Shown one piece after another: positions 1 through 9,094 of a stretch of DNA of 42,883 nt (position 1 is its first letter; each line of letters starts with the position of its first letter). Under the pieces are notes generated by a model, which made no database searches, was not told where the DNA came from, and was given only the letters and a program-made list of their open reading frames with translations. This stretch comes from Gammaproteobacteria bacterium (lineage in GTDB: Bacteria; Pseudomonadota; Gammaproteobacteria; Steroidobacterales; Steroidobacteraceae): the NCBI GenBank assembly GCA_023265875.1, contig JAHFSF010000002.1, positions 1 to 42,883 on the forward strand, given 5' to 3'. A program made the position numbers and the translations under genes.

Positions 1-1
1 C

Positions 2-70
2 CGCGAATTTTACGGCCTCGAAAAGCTGTGGGATCTGCGTCCCATGCAGCGCGAGCCGGTCCCGGCCTGA
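2..70 (+). CDS. rsfS: Ribosomal silencing factor RsfS, 3' end only
   Basis: The window opens inside a frame that reads REFYGLEKLW and stops at a TGA. The FYxLEKLW ending is the typical C-terminus of RsfS, which binds ribosomal protein uL14 and blocks joining of the 30S and 50S subunits. Only 22 residues are visible, but rlmH follows 9 nt downstream, and rsfS-rlmH is a widely conserved pair in Proteobacteria. The start lies outside the window. Confidence 0.8.
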   Translation, partial: REFYGLEKLWDLRPMQREPVPA

Positions 71-79
71 GTTGCGATC

Positions 80-550
80 GTGCATGCCCGGCTGATTGCG
101 GCCGGCACCCGCTTGCCGGTATGGGTTGACCAGGGATACGCCGACTACGCGGGGCGCCTGGGCGCGGGGCTGCGCCTGCAGCTGATCGAGGTCCCGGTCC
201 CGCGACGAGGCGGCGATGCCGACATCGTGCGCGCGCGCGCCGTTGAAGGCCGCCGCATGCTGGCGGCAATCGAGCCGCGGGATTTCGTCGTGGCGCTCGA
301 AGCGACCGGGCGGCCCATGACGACCCCCGAACTCGCGCGCTGGCTGGAGGCCAGGCTCGCCGGTGGGCGCGACCTTGCATTCGTGATTGGCGGGCCGGAT
401 GGGCTGGCTCCGGAAGTCCTGGCGCGAGCCGACTGCCGCTGGTCCCTGTCGCCGCTGATCTGGCCACACGGACTGGTGCGGGTCATGCTGGCTGAGCAGC
501 TGTACCGCGCGCAGAGCCTGCTGCAAGGTCATCCCTACCATCGCGCCTGA
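80..550 (+). CDS. rlmH: 23S rRNA pseudouridine-1915 N3-methyltransferase RlmH
   Basis: RlmH is a SPOUT-class methyltransferase that uses S-adenosylmethionine to methylate pseudouridine 1915 in helix 69 of 23S rRNA, acting on the assembled 70S ribosome. The 156-residue length matches the family (about 155). The knot signature FVIGGPDG lies at residues 101-108, the WPHGLVRVMLAEQLYRA motif at 128-144, and the C-terminal HPYHR at 151-155. The start is a GTG directly after rsfS; it gives the expected N-terminus (xxARLIAAGT), and the nearby ATG is out of frame. It appears to be the second visible gene of a long plus-strand run from rsfS to tldD. Confidence 0.95.
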   Translation: MHARLIAAGTRLPVWVDQGYADYAGRLGAGLRLQLIEVPVPRRGGDADIVRARAVEGRRMLAAIEPRDFVVALEATGRPMTTPELARWLEARLAGGRDLAFVIGGPDGLAPEVLARADCRWSLSPLIWPHGLVRVMLAEQLYRAQSLLQGHPYHRA

Positions 551-631
551 ACAGCGGGCCGGGTCCGCCATCCGGCTTCTCCCGGCCTGGCCGGCGAACC
601 GGGTATGCTGGACAATTTCGCGGCCCACTCA

Positions 632-1219
632 ATGCCTTACGACCGCATCCAGCTTGCCTCCGGATCGCCAAGACGCAGCCTGCTGCTGGCGCAGATCGGT
701 GTTTCCCACGAGGTGAGGCCGGTTGCCATTGACGAGACGCGCCGCGCCGGCGAATCGCCGCGCGACTATGTGCTGCGGCTGGCGCGGGAGAAGGCGGCGG
801 CCGGTGCCGCTGCGGGTTGTGCGTTGCCCGTGCTGGCTGCCGATACCACCGTCGCAATCGGCAATGAAATTTTTGGCAAGCCGCGGGACGAGGGTGATGG
901 AATCCGCATGCTCGCCGCCCTGTCGGCCAGGAGACACGAGGTGCTGACCGCGGTCGCTCTGGCCTGCGGGAATCGCCTCGCACTGGCGGTCAGTGTGAGT
1001 CACGTGACCTTCCGTGAACTGTCCATGGCGGAGTGTCGCGCCTACTGGGTGACCGGAGAGCCTGCCGGCAAGGCCGGGGCCTACGCGATCCAGGGACTGG
1101 GTGCCGCGTTTGTCAGCCTGCTCGAGGGCAGTTGCTCGGGCGTCATGGGCCTGCCGCTGTTCGAAACAGCGGCCTTGCTGGACGCCGCCGGCGTGCGGCG
1201 CTGGCAGGTGCCGGGATGA
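632..1219 (+). CDS. maf: Maf-family nucleotide pyrophosphatase (YhdE type)
   Basis: Maf proteins hydrolyse non-canonical or selected nucleoside triphosphates to monophosphates; the YhdE subgroup acts on dTTP and UTP. The N-terminal ASGSPRR phosphate-binding motif is at residues 9-15, followed by the conserved [10 protein letters not shown] segment, the AADTTVAIG catalytic stretch, and the C-terminal [10 protein letters not shown] and SGVMGLPL motifs. The ORF track starts at 605, but family members begin only a few residues before ASGSPRR, so I prefer the ATG at 632. Neither start has a clear Shine-Dalgarno, so this choice is uncertain. The stop overlaps the rng start (ATGA). The maf-rng-yhdP-tldD order is also found in Escherichia coli. 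Confidence 0.92.
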   Translation: MPYDRIQLASGSPRRSLLLAQIGVSHEVRPVAIDETRRAGESPRDYVLRLAREKAAAGAAAGCALPVLAADTTVAIGNEIFGKPRDEGDGIRMLAALSARRHEVLTAVALACGNRLALAVSVSHVTFRELSMAECRAYWVTGEPAGKAGAYAIQGLGAAFVSLLEGSCSGVMGLPLFETAALLDAAGVRRWQVPG

Positions 1220-2673
1220 GCGTGGAGATCCTCGTCAACGTGACGCCGCGCGAGAGCCGGGCGGCTGTGGTTGAGCAGGGCATCGTTCAGGAACTCTACA
1301 TCGAGCGGGCCAACCGCCGCGGCCTGACCAGCAACATTTACAAGGGCCGGGTCTCGCGCGTGCTGCCGGGAATGCAGGCCGCGTTCATCGATATAGGGCT
1401 GGATCGCGCGGCCTTCCTGCATGCTTCCGACATCCTGCCGGCAGCGGGCCTCGAGCCGGATGCCGAGGCGCCGGACAGCGTGCGCGACCTCGTCAACGAC
1501 GGCGACGAAATCCTCGTCCAGGTGCTGAAAAATCCGCTTGGCACGAAGGGCGCGCGGCTTTCGACCTATGTGACGCTGCCATCGCGGTTCCTCGTCTACC
1601 TGCCGCAGGGGCGGGGTGTCGGCGTCTCGGCGCGCATCGAGAGCGAGTCCGAGCGGCTCCGGCTGCGCGAAACCGTGCAGGACTTCATCGGCGACAGGGG
1701 CGGCTGGATCGTGCGCACTGCGGCCGAAAACGCCGGGCTCGAGGCATTGCGCGCCGACATGATGTTCCTCGAGCGCCTGTGGGACGTCGTGCGCGAACGC
1801 GGCGTGGCGGCGCACGCGGGCGAGCTCGTGCATGAGGACCTCGCCCTCCCGATGCGCGTGCTGCGGGACCTGCTCGGGCAGCAGGTGGACCGCGTGCTGG
1901 TCGATGCGCCCGACGCACATGGACAGATGGTCGCTTTCACGCAGACATTCATGCCCGCGCTCGCTGGCCGCATCGAGCTGTACGATGGCAAGCGGCCGAT
2001 CTTCGACCTGCACGGCATCGACGACGAAATCGAGCGCGCCCTCGACCGCAAGGTGCCGCTGAAATCCGGCGGCTACCTGATGATCGACCAGACCGAGGCA
2101 TTGACGACGATCGACGTCAACACCGGCGCCTTCGTCGGCCATCGCAACCTCGAGGATACGATCTACCGCACGAATCTCGAGGCAGCGGTCGCGATCGCGC
2201 GGCAGCTGCGGATGCGGAATCTCGGCGGGATCATCATCGTGGACTTCATCGACATGCAGGATGCCGAGCACCGCCGCCTGGTAATGGAAGCGCTGGAACG
2301 CGCACTCGCCGGTGACCACACCAGGACGCACATTTCGGCGGTTTCGGCGCTGGGCCTGGTGGAGATGACGCGCAAGCGCACGCGCGAAAGCCTGGAACAC
2401 CAGCTATGCCGGCCTTGTCCAAGCTGTGATTCCCGCGGTTTCGTCAAGACGGCCGAGACGGTCGCTTACCAGATTTTCCGGGAAGCATTGCGCCAGGCCC
2501 GGCAATTCGACTTCCAGGAGTTGCTGGTGCTGGCGCATCAGGACGTCATCGAGCTGCTGCTCGACGAGGAATCCGCGGCGCTGGCCGAGCTCGAACTCGC
2601 GATCGGCAAGCCGATACGGCTGCAGACCGAGGCGCTCTACGTGGCGGAGCAATTTGACGTCGTGCTGGTATAG
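1216..2673 (+). CDS. rng: Ribonuclease G
   Basis: RNase G is an RNase E-family endonuclease that matures the 5' end of 16S rRNA and degrades some mRNAs. The 485-residue protein has an N-terminal S1-like RNA-binding segment (about 35-125). The two catalytic metal-binding aspartates sit in IDVNTG (D300) and IIIVDFIDM (D343), and the zinc-link cysteines in CRPCPSC (C401, C404). There is no long C-terminal degradosome scaffold, which separates it from RNase E. The ORF track extends the frame upstream to 1033 inside maf; the true start is the ATG at 1216, overlapping the maf stop and giving [13 protein letters not shown]. Confidence 0.95.
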   Translation: MSVEILVNVTPRESRAAVVEQGIVQELYIERANRRGLTSNIYKGRVSRVLPGMQAAFIDIGLDRAAFLHASDILPAAGLEPDAEAPDSVRDLVNDGDEILVQVLKNPLGTKGARLSTYVTLPSRFLVYLPQGRGVGVSARIESESERLRLRETVQDFIGDRGGWIVRTAAENAGLEALRADMMFLERLWDVVRERGVAAHAGELVHEDLALPMRVLRDLLGQQVDRVLVDAPDAHGQMVAFTQTFMPALAGRIELYDGKRPIFDLHGIDDEIERALDRKVPLKSGGYLMIDQTEALTTIDVNTGAFVGHRNLEDTIYRTNLEAAVAIARQLRMRNLGGIIIVDFIDMQDAEHRRLVMEALERALAGDHTRTHISAVSALGLVEMTRKRTRESLEHQLCRPCPSCDSRGFVKTAETVAYQIFREALRQARQFDFQELLVLAHQDVIELLLDEESAALAELELAIGKPIRLQTEALYVAEQFDVVLV

Positions 2674-2682
2674 GGCGAAGTA

Positions 2683-5600
2683 ATGCAGGGCGACATGGTC
2701 CGGTCCGGGAAGCGATTCAGGAAGTTGTGGCGTTGGGCCGCGGGCACCGCGGCGACGCTCGTCGTGGTCGCCGCGCTGGGCATTGGCGCCTTCCGCCTTG
2801 CGATCGAGTTGCTTCCCGGCTACGAGCAGCAGATCGCTGACCAGATCCGTGCCGCGACAGGGTTGCGCCTGCAATTCGATTCGCTGAATGCGAGCATCGG
2901 ACCCTACGGGCCGGAGATCCAGTTCCATGGCGCGCGCGTGCTGCCGTCCACCGGCGAGGACCCGCTGGTGAGCGCCGAGTCCGGACGCGTGAGCCTGTCG
3001 ATCGGCAGGTCGTTGTGGTATCGGCGGATCGAGGTCGGGCGCGTCATCCTGGTCGCGCCACGCCTGCATTTCGTGATCCATGCCGATGGCAGTGTCGAAC
3101 TGGTCGGCCAGCGCGCGATCGAGCCCGCGCCCGGTGTGGAACGCCCTTCGATGACACTCGAACGACTGCCGCGCGGGCTGTTCGCCGTGCGCGACGCAAC
3201 GCTCGATGTGCTCGACCTGCGCGCCCGCCAGGGCCGCTTTGAGCTGACCGGCGCGAACCTCGAAATGGAGCGCAAGGGCGACCATGTGCGATTGCGCGGG
3301 AGACTCGAGCTGCCGGAGCACCTCGGGTCGGCGCTGGAGATCAGGGCTGATGTCAAGGGCGACCTCGAGGACGCGTCAGCGGTCGCATGGCGTGCAAAAG
3401 TCGACGCGAAAGGCCTGGACCTGGAGCAGTGGGCTGCACTGCTGCCGGACAGTTTTGTCGTGCCGGCAGCGGGCCATGGTTCGATCGTGGCCAGCGCGCG
3501 CGGCATCGGCCGCGAACTCGCGCTGCTGCGCCTGCAGCCGCAGCTTGCCAATCTGCGCCTTCCCGGAGGCGGCGCCGAGTTCACCCGCATCGCCGGCGAC
3601 GTGCGCATGCAGCGTGACCCTGCCAGCATTTCCATCACAGCGACCGGGCTCGAAATCTCGCGCGAAGGTGCTTCCTGGCGGCCGACGAATCTCGCCGTGA
3701 CGCTGCGGCGACGCAATGACCGCATTGTCTCGGCTACTGCGCGCGCGGATTACCTGCGCATCGAGAATCTCGTGGCCTTCGCTTCGCTGCTGCCCCAGGG
3801 GGCGATGCGCGGAGGGCTCGAGGCCCTGGCGCCGCGCGGCGAGCTGTTTAGTCTCGATGCAACCGTCGCCGATGCGGGACCAGGCTTGCTGCCCGACATC
3901 AACGGCCGCGTGCGCTTTGCCGATCTCGGTTTCGAGCCGATCGGCAGGGCCCCTGGTGTCCAGGGACTCGATGGCTCGGTCGAGGGACGCGGCGCTGGCG
4001 GCGTCGTACAGATCGCGACCCGCGAGGCCATGATGAAGTGGCCGCTGCAATGGCGCGCGCTGGCCGAGTTCAGGAAAGCCGATGGCCGTCTTGAGTGGAG
4101 TCGTTTTGGGAACGGCGTGCGCCTGTGGCTCGACGATGCGGTCGTGGACGCCGGCCACGGCAGCGCGCGTGGCCGGCTCCGCCTGCTGCTGCGGCCGGGC
4201 CAGCTGCCGCTGCTGGACTTGAGCGCTACGGTCGCGGGCTTCGATGCGACCCAGACCTGGCGTTACCTGCCGATCGATAAGATCAGCGACAAGTCGCTCG
4301 GCTGGCTGGATGCGGCGTTTCGCGCGGGCCACGTCATCAATGCGCAGGTTTCGGTTACCGGGCCGACCCGCGGCTTTCCGTATCGGGAGGGGCAGGGGCG
4401 GTTTCATGCCGAGGCGCGCGTGGCGGGTGTGACGCTCTTCTACGCGCCCGGTTGGCCGGTGATTCGCGGCATCGACGCCGACCTCTTTTTCGACGGTCCC
4501 GCGATCCGCGTGCTGGCCACGCGTGGTTCGGTGGCCGGCATCCCGATCACGCAGGCGGAAGCGAGCAGTGCGGATTACCGGGACGCCATCGTTGCCGTGC
4601 GCGCGTCGGCCCGGGGTGATGCGGGACGCGCCATCCGGTTGCTGCAGGAAAGTCCGCTCGCTCCGTCGCTGGGCGCTGCCTTTGCCGAGTTGACGGGCTC
4701 CGGGCCGCTCGCAGGCGAGATTGCGATGTACCTGCCGATCAAGGATTTCGACCGGCGGGTCATCACCGTGATGACCACGTTCGATGGCGCGACCCTGCGT
4801 GAAGGCCAGCAGGGCATCGAGGTCGCCGGTCTCGAGGGCAGCTTGTGGGTGCGCAACCGCGAAATCGAGGCACCGGCGCTGACCGGCCAGATGCTGGGCG
4901 GCCCGCTGCAGATTTCGCTCAACACCACCAAGCAGCAGAACGGAGACCTGCGCACCCAGGTGAATGCGCAGGGAACGGTGACGGGCGAATTGCTGCGGCC
5001 GGTTGCGCGACTGCCGGTGAACGGCGGCATCAGCGGTACTGCCGATTGGCGCGGCTACCTGACCCTTGATCGCAGCGCCGATCCGCAGCGACCGATGATC
5101 GGGTCATTGCGGGTCAGCAGCGACCTGCGCGGGCTCGCCTCGAAGATGCCCGAGCCCTTTGCCAAACCGGCCGATGCGGCACGGCCGCTGACGATCAACG
5201 CAAGTTTCGGCGGCGACGCGGGGGCCCGCGTCCAGGCACAGCTAGGCCGCGATGTGCACGCGCTGCTGCAATGGCGCAGCAAGCCCGAGGATCCACCCAT
5301 CGAGCGTGGCGTCGTTTACTTCGGCGCCATGGCGCCCACCTCGCTGCCGCGCGCCGCAGGTCTCTGGCTGGCGGGGAACCTGGAGGCGGCAAGCCTTTCG
5401 GATCTGCTCGCCCTGAAATGGGACCAGCCGCGCGGCCGTCCCCTGCAGGAATGGCTCGGCGGTGCCGACCTGTCGATCCAGCGCCTGGAGGTGCTGGGCT
5501 ACGAGTTTGCCAGCGTGAATGGCCGCCTGCGATCCGGCAATCGTGCCTGGGAAGTCGACGTGAATGCGCCTGCTGCAAGCGGCCACGTCACCGTGCCGCA

Positions 5601-6597
5601 CGAATTTCCCGGCGACGTGCCAATGGTGCTCGATCTCGAGCGCCTGCACTTCGGCAAGAGTGTGCGTGCCGGCGAAGGTGAGGCCGACCCGCGTGAGTTG
5701 CCTGCCATCCATGTGGATATCGGCGACTTGCTGTTCGACGGCCGTAGTTATGGGCACCTGCGGGCGGAACTCGCGCGCGGCACGACCGGCATGACGCTGA
5801 ACCAGTTCACGATGGAACACGCGGCTTTCTCGGCCAGCGGCAATGGCAGCTGGCTGCTGCGCGATGGCAGCGCGCACTGCCGACTCGAATTCGATGTCGA
5901 AAGCAAGAACGTGCTCGGCTTCATGAATGCGATGCAGCTTGGTTCGCTGGTTGCTGCGCAGCACGGCCGCATCAGCGCTGACCTGAGCTGGCCTGGTCCG
6001 CCGGAGGCAAGCGCGATCGAACGCGTATCTGGCCGCCTGGAAATCGCCGCGGAGAACGGACGCCTGACCTCGGTCGAGCCGGGTGCCGGCCGGGTCTTCG
6101 GCTTGATGAGCCTCTCGCACCTGCCTCGCCGGCTCGCGCTCGACTTCAAGGACCTGACCGGCGAGGGCCTGTCCTTCGATACGATGCGCGGCACGTTCCG
6201 GCTCACCGACGGCGAGGCCTACACGGACAACCTGACCCTGCGCGGCTCGGCTGCCGAAATCGGCCTGGCGGGCCGGACCAGCCTGCGTGACCAGACCTAT
6301 GACCAGACCGCGGTTGTCACCGGCCAGATCGGCGCTTCGCTCGGCGTCGCGGGAGCGCTGGCCGGCGGTCCGGCCGTAGGCGCGGCCATGCTGCTGTTCT
6401 CGCGGATCTTCAAGGGGCCGCTGCAGGGCGTCACGCGCGGCTACTATCGCATTACAGGGTCTTGGGATGACCCGCAGGTGCGACGCATCGATGCGCGCGA
6501 GATGAAGGAGGGCCAGGAGGCGGCGACGCCGGCGCCCGAGCGCGCTGGCGACGGCACGAACGGCGGCGAATCGGGCAGCGCCCGGAAATTTCAATGA
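2683..6597 (+). CDS. yhdP: YhdP-family AsmA-like envelope protein
   Basis: This is a 1304-residue inner-membrane-anchored protein of the YhdP family (TIGR02099). In E. coli, YhdP is one of the AsmA-like bridge proteins implicated in moving phospholipids to the outer membrane. A basic N-terminus (RSGKRFRKLWRW) precedes one hydrophobic helix at about residues 18-40. The rest is a long periplasmic region rich in beta-type repeats, with an AsmA-like C-terminus (FNAMQLGSLVAAQHGRIS; SLGVAGALAGGPAVGAAMLL). Length matches the family (about 1270). An alternative start at 2695 has a slightly better upstream AGGG. The stop overlaps the nitrilase start (ATGA). Confidence 0.9.
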   Translation: MQGDMVRSGKRFRKLWRWAAGTAATLVVVAALGIGAFRLAIELLPGYEQQIADQIRAATGLRLQFDSLNASIGPYGPEIQFHGARVLPSTGEDPLVSAESGRVSLSIGRSLWYRRIEVGRVILVAPRLHFVIHADGSVELVGQRAIEPAPGVERPSMTLERLPRGLFAVRDATLDVLDLRARQGRFELTGANLEMERKGDHVRLRGRLELPEHLGSALEIRADVKGDLEDASAVAWRAKVDAKGLDLEQWAALLPDSFVVPAAGHGSIVASARGIGRELALLRLQPQLANLRLPGGGAEFTRIAGDVRMQRDPASISITATGLEISREGASWRPTNLAVTLRRRNDRIVSATARADYLRIENLVAFASLLPQGAMRGGLEALAPRGELFSLDATVADAGPGLLPDINGRVRFADLGFEPIGRAPGVQGLDGSVEGRGAGGVVQIATREAMMKWPLQWRALAEFRKADGRLEWSRFGNGVRLWLDDAVVDAGHGSARGRLRLLLRPGQLPLLDLSATVAGFDATQTWRYLPIDKISDKSLGWLDAAFRAGHVINAQVSVTGPTRGFPYREGQGRFHAEARVAGVTLFYAPGWPVIRGIDADLFFDGPAIRVLATRGSVAGIPITQAEASSADYRDAIVAVRASARGDAGRAIRLLQESPLAPSLGAAFAELTGSGPLAGEIAMYLPIKDFDRRVITVMTTFDGATLREGQQGIEVAGLEGSLWVRNREIEAPALTGQMLGGPLQISLNTTKQQNGDLRTQVNAQGTVTGELLRPVARLPVNGGISGTADWRGYLTLDRSADPQRPMIGSLRVSSDLRGLASKMPEPFAKPADAARPLTINASFGGDAGARVQAQLGRDVHALLQWRSKPEDPPIERGVVYFGAMAPTSLPRAAGLWLAGNLEAASLSDLLALKWDQPRGRPLQEWLGGADLSIQRLEVLGYEFASVNGRLRSGNRAWEVDVNAPAASGHVTVPHEFPGDVPMVLDLERLHFGKSVRAGEGEADPRELPAIHVDIGDLLFDGRSYGHLRAELARGTTGMTLNQFTMEHAAFSASGNGSWLLRDGSAHCRLEFDVESKNVLGFMNAMQLGSLVAAQHGRISADLSWPGPPEASAIERVSGRLEIAAENGRLTSVEPGAGRVFGLMSLSHLPRRLALDFKDLTGEGLSFDTMRGTFRLTDGEAYTDNLTLRGSAAEIGLAGRTSLRDQTYDQTAVVTGQIGASLGVAGALAGGPAVGAAMLLFSRIFKGPLQGVTRGYYRITGSWDDPQVRRIDAREMKEGQEAATPAPERAGDGTNGGESGSARKFQ

Positions 6598-7412
6598 ACA
6601 AGCCGATTGTTGCTGCGCTGCAGATGACCTCGGTCGCCGACGTCGCCAGGAACCTCGGGACCGCGAGGCGCCTGCTGAAGCAGGCGCGCGAGGGTGGCGC
6701 CTGCCTCGCGGTGCTGCCGGAGAATTTCTCATTCATGGGCCGCACTGAGGCCGAGCGACGCCAGGTGACGGAGCCGGACGGCGATGGTCCGGTGCAGGAC
6801 GCGATGGCGGCGGCGGCGCGCGAATACGGGCTCTGGATCGTTGCCGGCACCCACCCGATCGCCGTGCCCGGTGAAGCGCGCCCGGCCAGCGCCTGCATCG
6901 TGTACGACGCCCGGGGCCTGCGCGCCGCGCGCTACGACAAGATTCACCTGTTCGACGTGGATCTGCCAGGCGGGCGGGAAAACTACCGCGAATCAGGCAA
7001 TGCGGTTCCCGGCGCCGTGGCCGTGACTGTCGATACGCCGGCAGGCCGCCTGGGTTTGAGCGTGTGCTACGATCTTCGCTTCCCGGAGCTATACCGCCGA
7101 CTGGTCGCCGATGGAGCGGAGATCCTCAGCATGCCATCCGCGTTCACCGTTCCCACCGGCCAGGCACATTGGGAAATCCTGCTGCGTGCGCGCGCCATCG
7201 AGAACCTTTGCTTCGTGATCGCAGCCGCGCAGACCGGGATCCATGACAACGGCCGCGAAACCTACGGCGACAGCCTGATCGCCGACCACTGGGGCCGCGT
7301 GCTGGGACGCCTGCCGCGTGGCAGCGGGGTCGTGCTGGCCGCAATCGACCGTGAAGGACAGGCGGCAACGCGCCTCGGATTCCCGGCATTGAGCCATCGG
7401 GTCATGGCATGA
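6594..7412 (+). CDS. Carbon-nitrogen hydrolase, Nit1-like (probable deaminated glutathione amidase)
   Basis: A nitrilase-superfamily amidase of 272 residues. The Glu-Lys-Cys triad is visible: E43 in LPENF, K116 in [10 protein letters not shown], and C158 in [13 protein letters not shown]. The DLRFPELYR context and length place it with the Nit1/YbeM branch, whose characterised members repair deaminated glutathione formed by transaminase side reactions. That activity is inferred from the family only. It lies between yhdP and tldD, overlapping both by ATGA junctions, an order also seen in Pseudomonas, so it is probably translated with them. Confidence 0.88.
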   Translation: MNKPIVAALQMTSVADVARNLGTARRLLKQAREGGACLAVLPENFSFMGRTEAERRQVTEPDGDGPVQDAMAAAAREYGLWIVAGTHPIAVPGEARPASACIVYDARGLRAARYDKIHLFDVDLPGGRENYRESGNAVPGAVAVTVDTPAGRLGLSVCYDLRFPELYRRLVADGAEILSMPSAFTVPTGQAHWEILLRARAIENLCFVIAAAQTGIHDNGRETYGDSLIADHWGRVLGRLPRGSGVVLAAIDREGQAATRLGFPALSHRVMA

Positions 7413-8851
7413 GCCTTGATGCGTTGCAATGCGCGCGCGACCTGATACTGACGCCGTCAGGCCTGGATGAACGGCGGCTGGAGCAGGCGCTCAGTTCGCT
7501 GCTGGGCGCCGCGGTCGATTCGGGCGACCTTTATTTCCAGCTGGCGCGCGAGGAACACTGGGCGCTCGAGGACGGCATCGTCAAGGAAGGCAGCCACGGC
7601 ATCGAGCAGGGTGTCGGCGTGCGCGCGATGGCCGGTGAGCGCACCGGTTTTGCCTATTCCGACGAAATCGTGCCCGCCGCACTCCTGGAAGCGGCACGCG
7701 CTGCGCGCGCGATTGCACGTGAGGGCGGCCACGGCCAGGTGATGGCCTGGAAGTCCGCCGCCGCGCAGCGCCTCTATCCGGTGGATGATCCGATCGCATC
7801 GCTTGCCGACGCCGACAAGGTCGCGCTGCTGAACCGGCTTGACCGCGATGCGCGTGCCCTGGATCCGCGCGTCAGGCAGGTCGTCGCAAGCCTGGCGGCG
7901 GTGCACGAGGTCGTTTTGATCGCGGCGAGCGATGGGACGCTGGCCGCGGACATGCGACCGCTCGTGCGCATGAATGTGTCAGTCATCGTCGAGCAGGACG
8001 GGCGCCGCGAGCAGGGTTATGCGGGTACCGGCGGCCGTTACTCGCTGCAGGAGTTCGTGGCGGGTGACCGCCCGCTGCAGCTCGCGCGCGAGGCCGTGCG
8101 GCAGGCGACCGTCAATCTCGAATCGGTGGCGGCGCCCGCGGGCACGATGCCCGTGGTGCTCGGTCCGGGCTGGCCCGGCGTGCTGCTGCATGAGGCCATC
8201 GGCCACGGGCTGGAGGGGGACTTCAATCGCCGCGGCACTTCGGCGTTCTCGGGACGCATCGGCGAGCGCGTGGCTTCGCCCCTGTGCACGGTCGTCGATG
8301 ACGGCACGCTGCCAGGTCGGCGCGGTTCGCTCAATGTGGACGATGAAGGCACGCCGACCGCCTGCACGACACTGATCGAAAGCGGCGTCCTGAAGGGTTA
8401 TCTGCAGGACAAGCTGAATGCGCGGCTGATGGGAATGCAACCGACCGGCAACGGCCGGCGCGAGTCCTTCGCCCACACGACGCTGCCGCGCATGACGAAT
8501 ACCTACATGCTGCCCGGGCCGCACGAGCCCCGGGAAATCATCCGGTCGGTGAAGCGCGGCCTCTATGCCGTCAATTTCGGCGGCGGCCAGGTGGACATCA
8601 CTTCGGGCAAGTTCGTATTTTCGGCGAGCGAGGCTTACCTGATCGAGGATGGCCGCATCACGGCCCCGGTCAAGGGCGCGACGCTGGTCGGCAACGGGCC
8701 CGATGTGCTGACCCGTGTCAGCATGGTCGGCAACGATCTTGCCCTCGACGATGGCATCGGCAGCTGCGGCAAGGACGGACAGACAGTGCCGGTCGGTGTC
8801 GGCCAGCCGACACTGCGCATCGACGCGCTGACCGTCGGTGGCACCGCCTGA
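7409..8851 (+). CDS. tldD: Metalloprotease subunit TldD
   Basis: TldD is the catalytic subunit of the TldD/TldE protease, which trims peptides such as the microcin B17 precursor and the CcdA antitoxin. The zinc-binding HExxxH motif is H261-E262-A-I-G-H266 within [14 protein letters not shown]. Length (480 aa) matches E. coli TldD (481). Its partner TldE/PmbA is encoded about 4 kb downstream at 12830-14167, and lacks this motif. The ATG overlaps the nitrilase stop by 4 nt. Confidence 0.96.
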   Translation: MSLDALQCARDLILTPSGLDERRLEQALSSLLGAAVDSGDLYFQLAREEHWALEDGIVKEGSHGIEQGVGVRAMAGERTGFAYSDEIVPAALLEAARAARAIAREGGHGQVMAWKSAAAQRLYPVDDPIASLADADKVALLNRLDRDARALDPRVRQVVASLAAVHEVVLIAASDGTLAADMRPLVRMNVSVIVEQDGRREQGYAGTGGRYSLQEFVAGDRPLQLAREAVRQATVNLESVAAPAGTMPVVLGPGWPGVLLHEAIGHGLEGDFNRRGTSAFSGRIGERVASPLCTVVDDGTLPGRRGSLNVDDEGTPTACTTLIESGVLKGYLQDKLNARLMGMQPTGNGRRESFAHTTLPRMTNTYMLPGPHEPREIIRSVKRGLYAVNFGGGQVDITSGKFVFSASEAYLIEDGRITAPVKGATLVGNGPDVLTRVSMVGNDLALDDGIGSCGKDGQTVPVGVGQPTLRIDALTVGGTA

Positions 8852-8863
8852 GGATCGGGGAAG

Positions 8864-9094
8864 ATGCGCCTGTTACGACCGCTCTATGAGTCCCTGCCTT
8901 ATCTCTACATGGGGATCGGCCTGGCCGCGGTCGCTACGTCCTTCCGGTGGCGTGAGGCAGGCTGGTCCGACCCGCTGTCCGCAGTCGGCATGGTCTCGGT
9001 GGTCATCGGCCTGGTGCTGGTGCTCAAGCGTCACGACTACCGGATCCAGAAGCGCCGTTATGGCGCGGCCTTCGACGACGACGACGACCGCTGA
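8864..9094 (+). CDS. Small two-helix membrane protein with acidic tail, unknown function
   Basis: I do not recognise a family for this 76-residue protein. It has two hydrophobic segments (about residues 13-26 and 38-53), a short basic stretch (KRHDYRIQKRR) and a C-terminal run of five aspartates. This suggests a hairpin in the inner membrane with the basic/acidic tail probably in the cytoplasm. It starts 12 nt after tldD with an upstream GAGGA/GGGGA, so it is likely the last gene of that operon. Its TGA abuts the stop of the convergent ATPase gene, forming the palindrome TGATCA. A coding role is supported by position, ribosome binding site and helix pattern; function is unknown. Confidence 0.65.
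   Translation: MRLLRPLYESLPYLYMGIGLAAVATSFRWREAGWSDPLSAVGMVSVVIGLVLVLKRHDYRIQKRRYGAAFDDDDDR

Noticed and set aside
1081-2400. Long minus-strand ORF (439 aa) opposite rng
   Set aside because: GC-rich third-position bias keeps antisense frames open; rng on plus has complete family motifs. The same applies to the long ORFs at 5242-6732 (-), 14122-15306 (+), 24486-25754 (-), 28477-29616 (+), 31635-32951 (+) and 40495-41691 (-).
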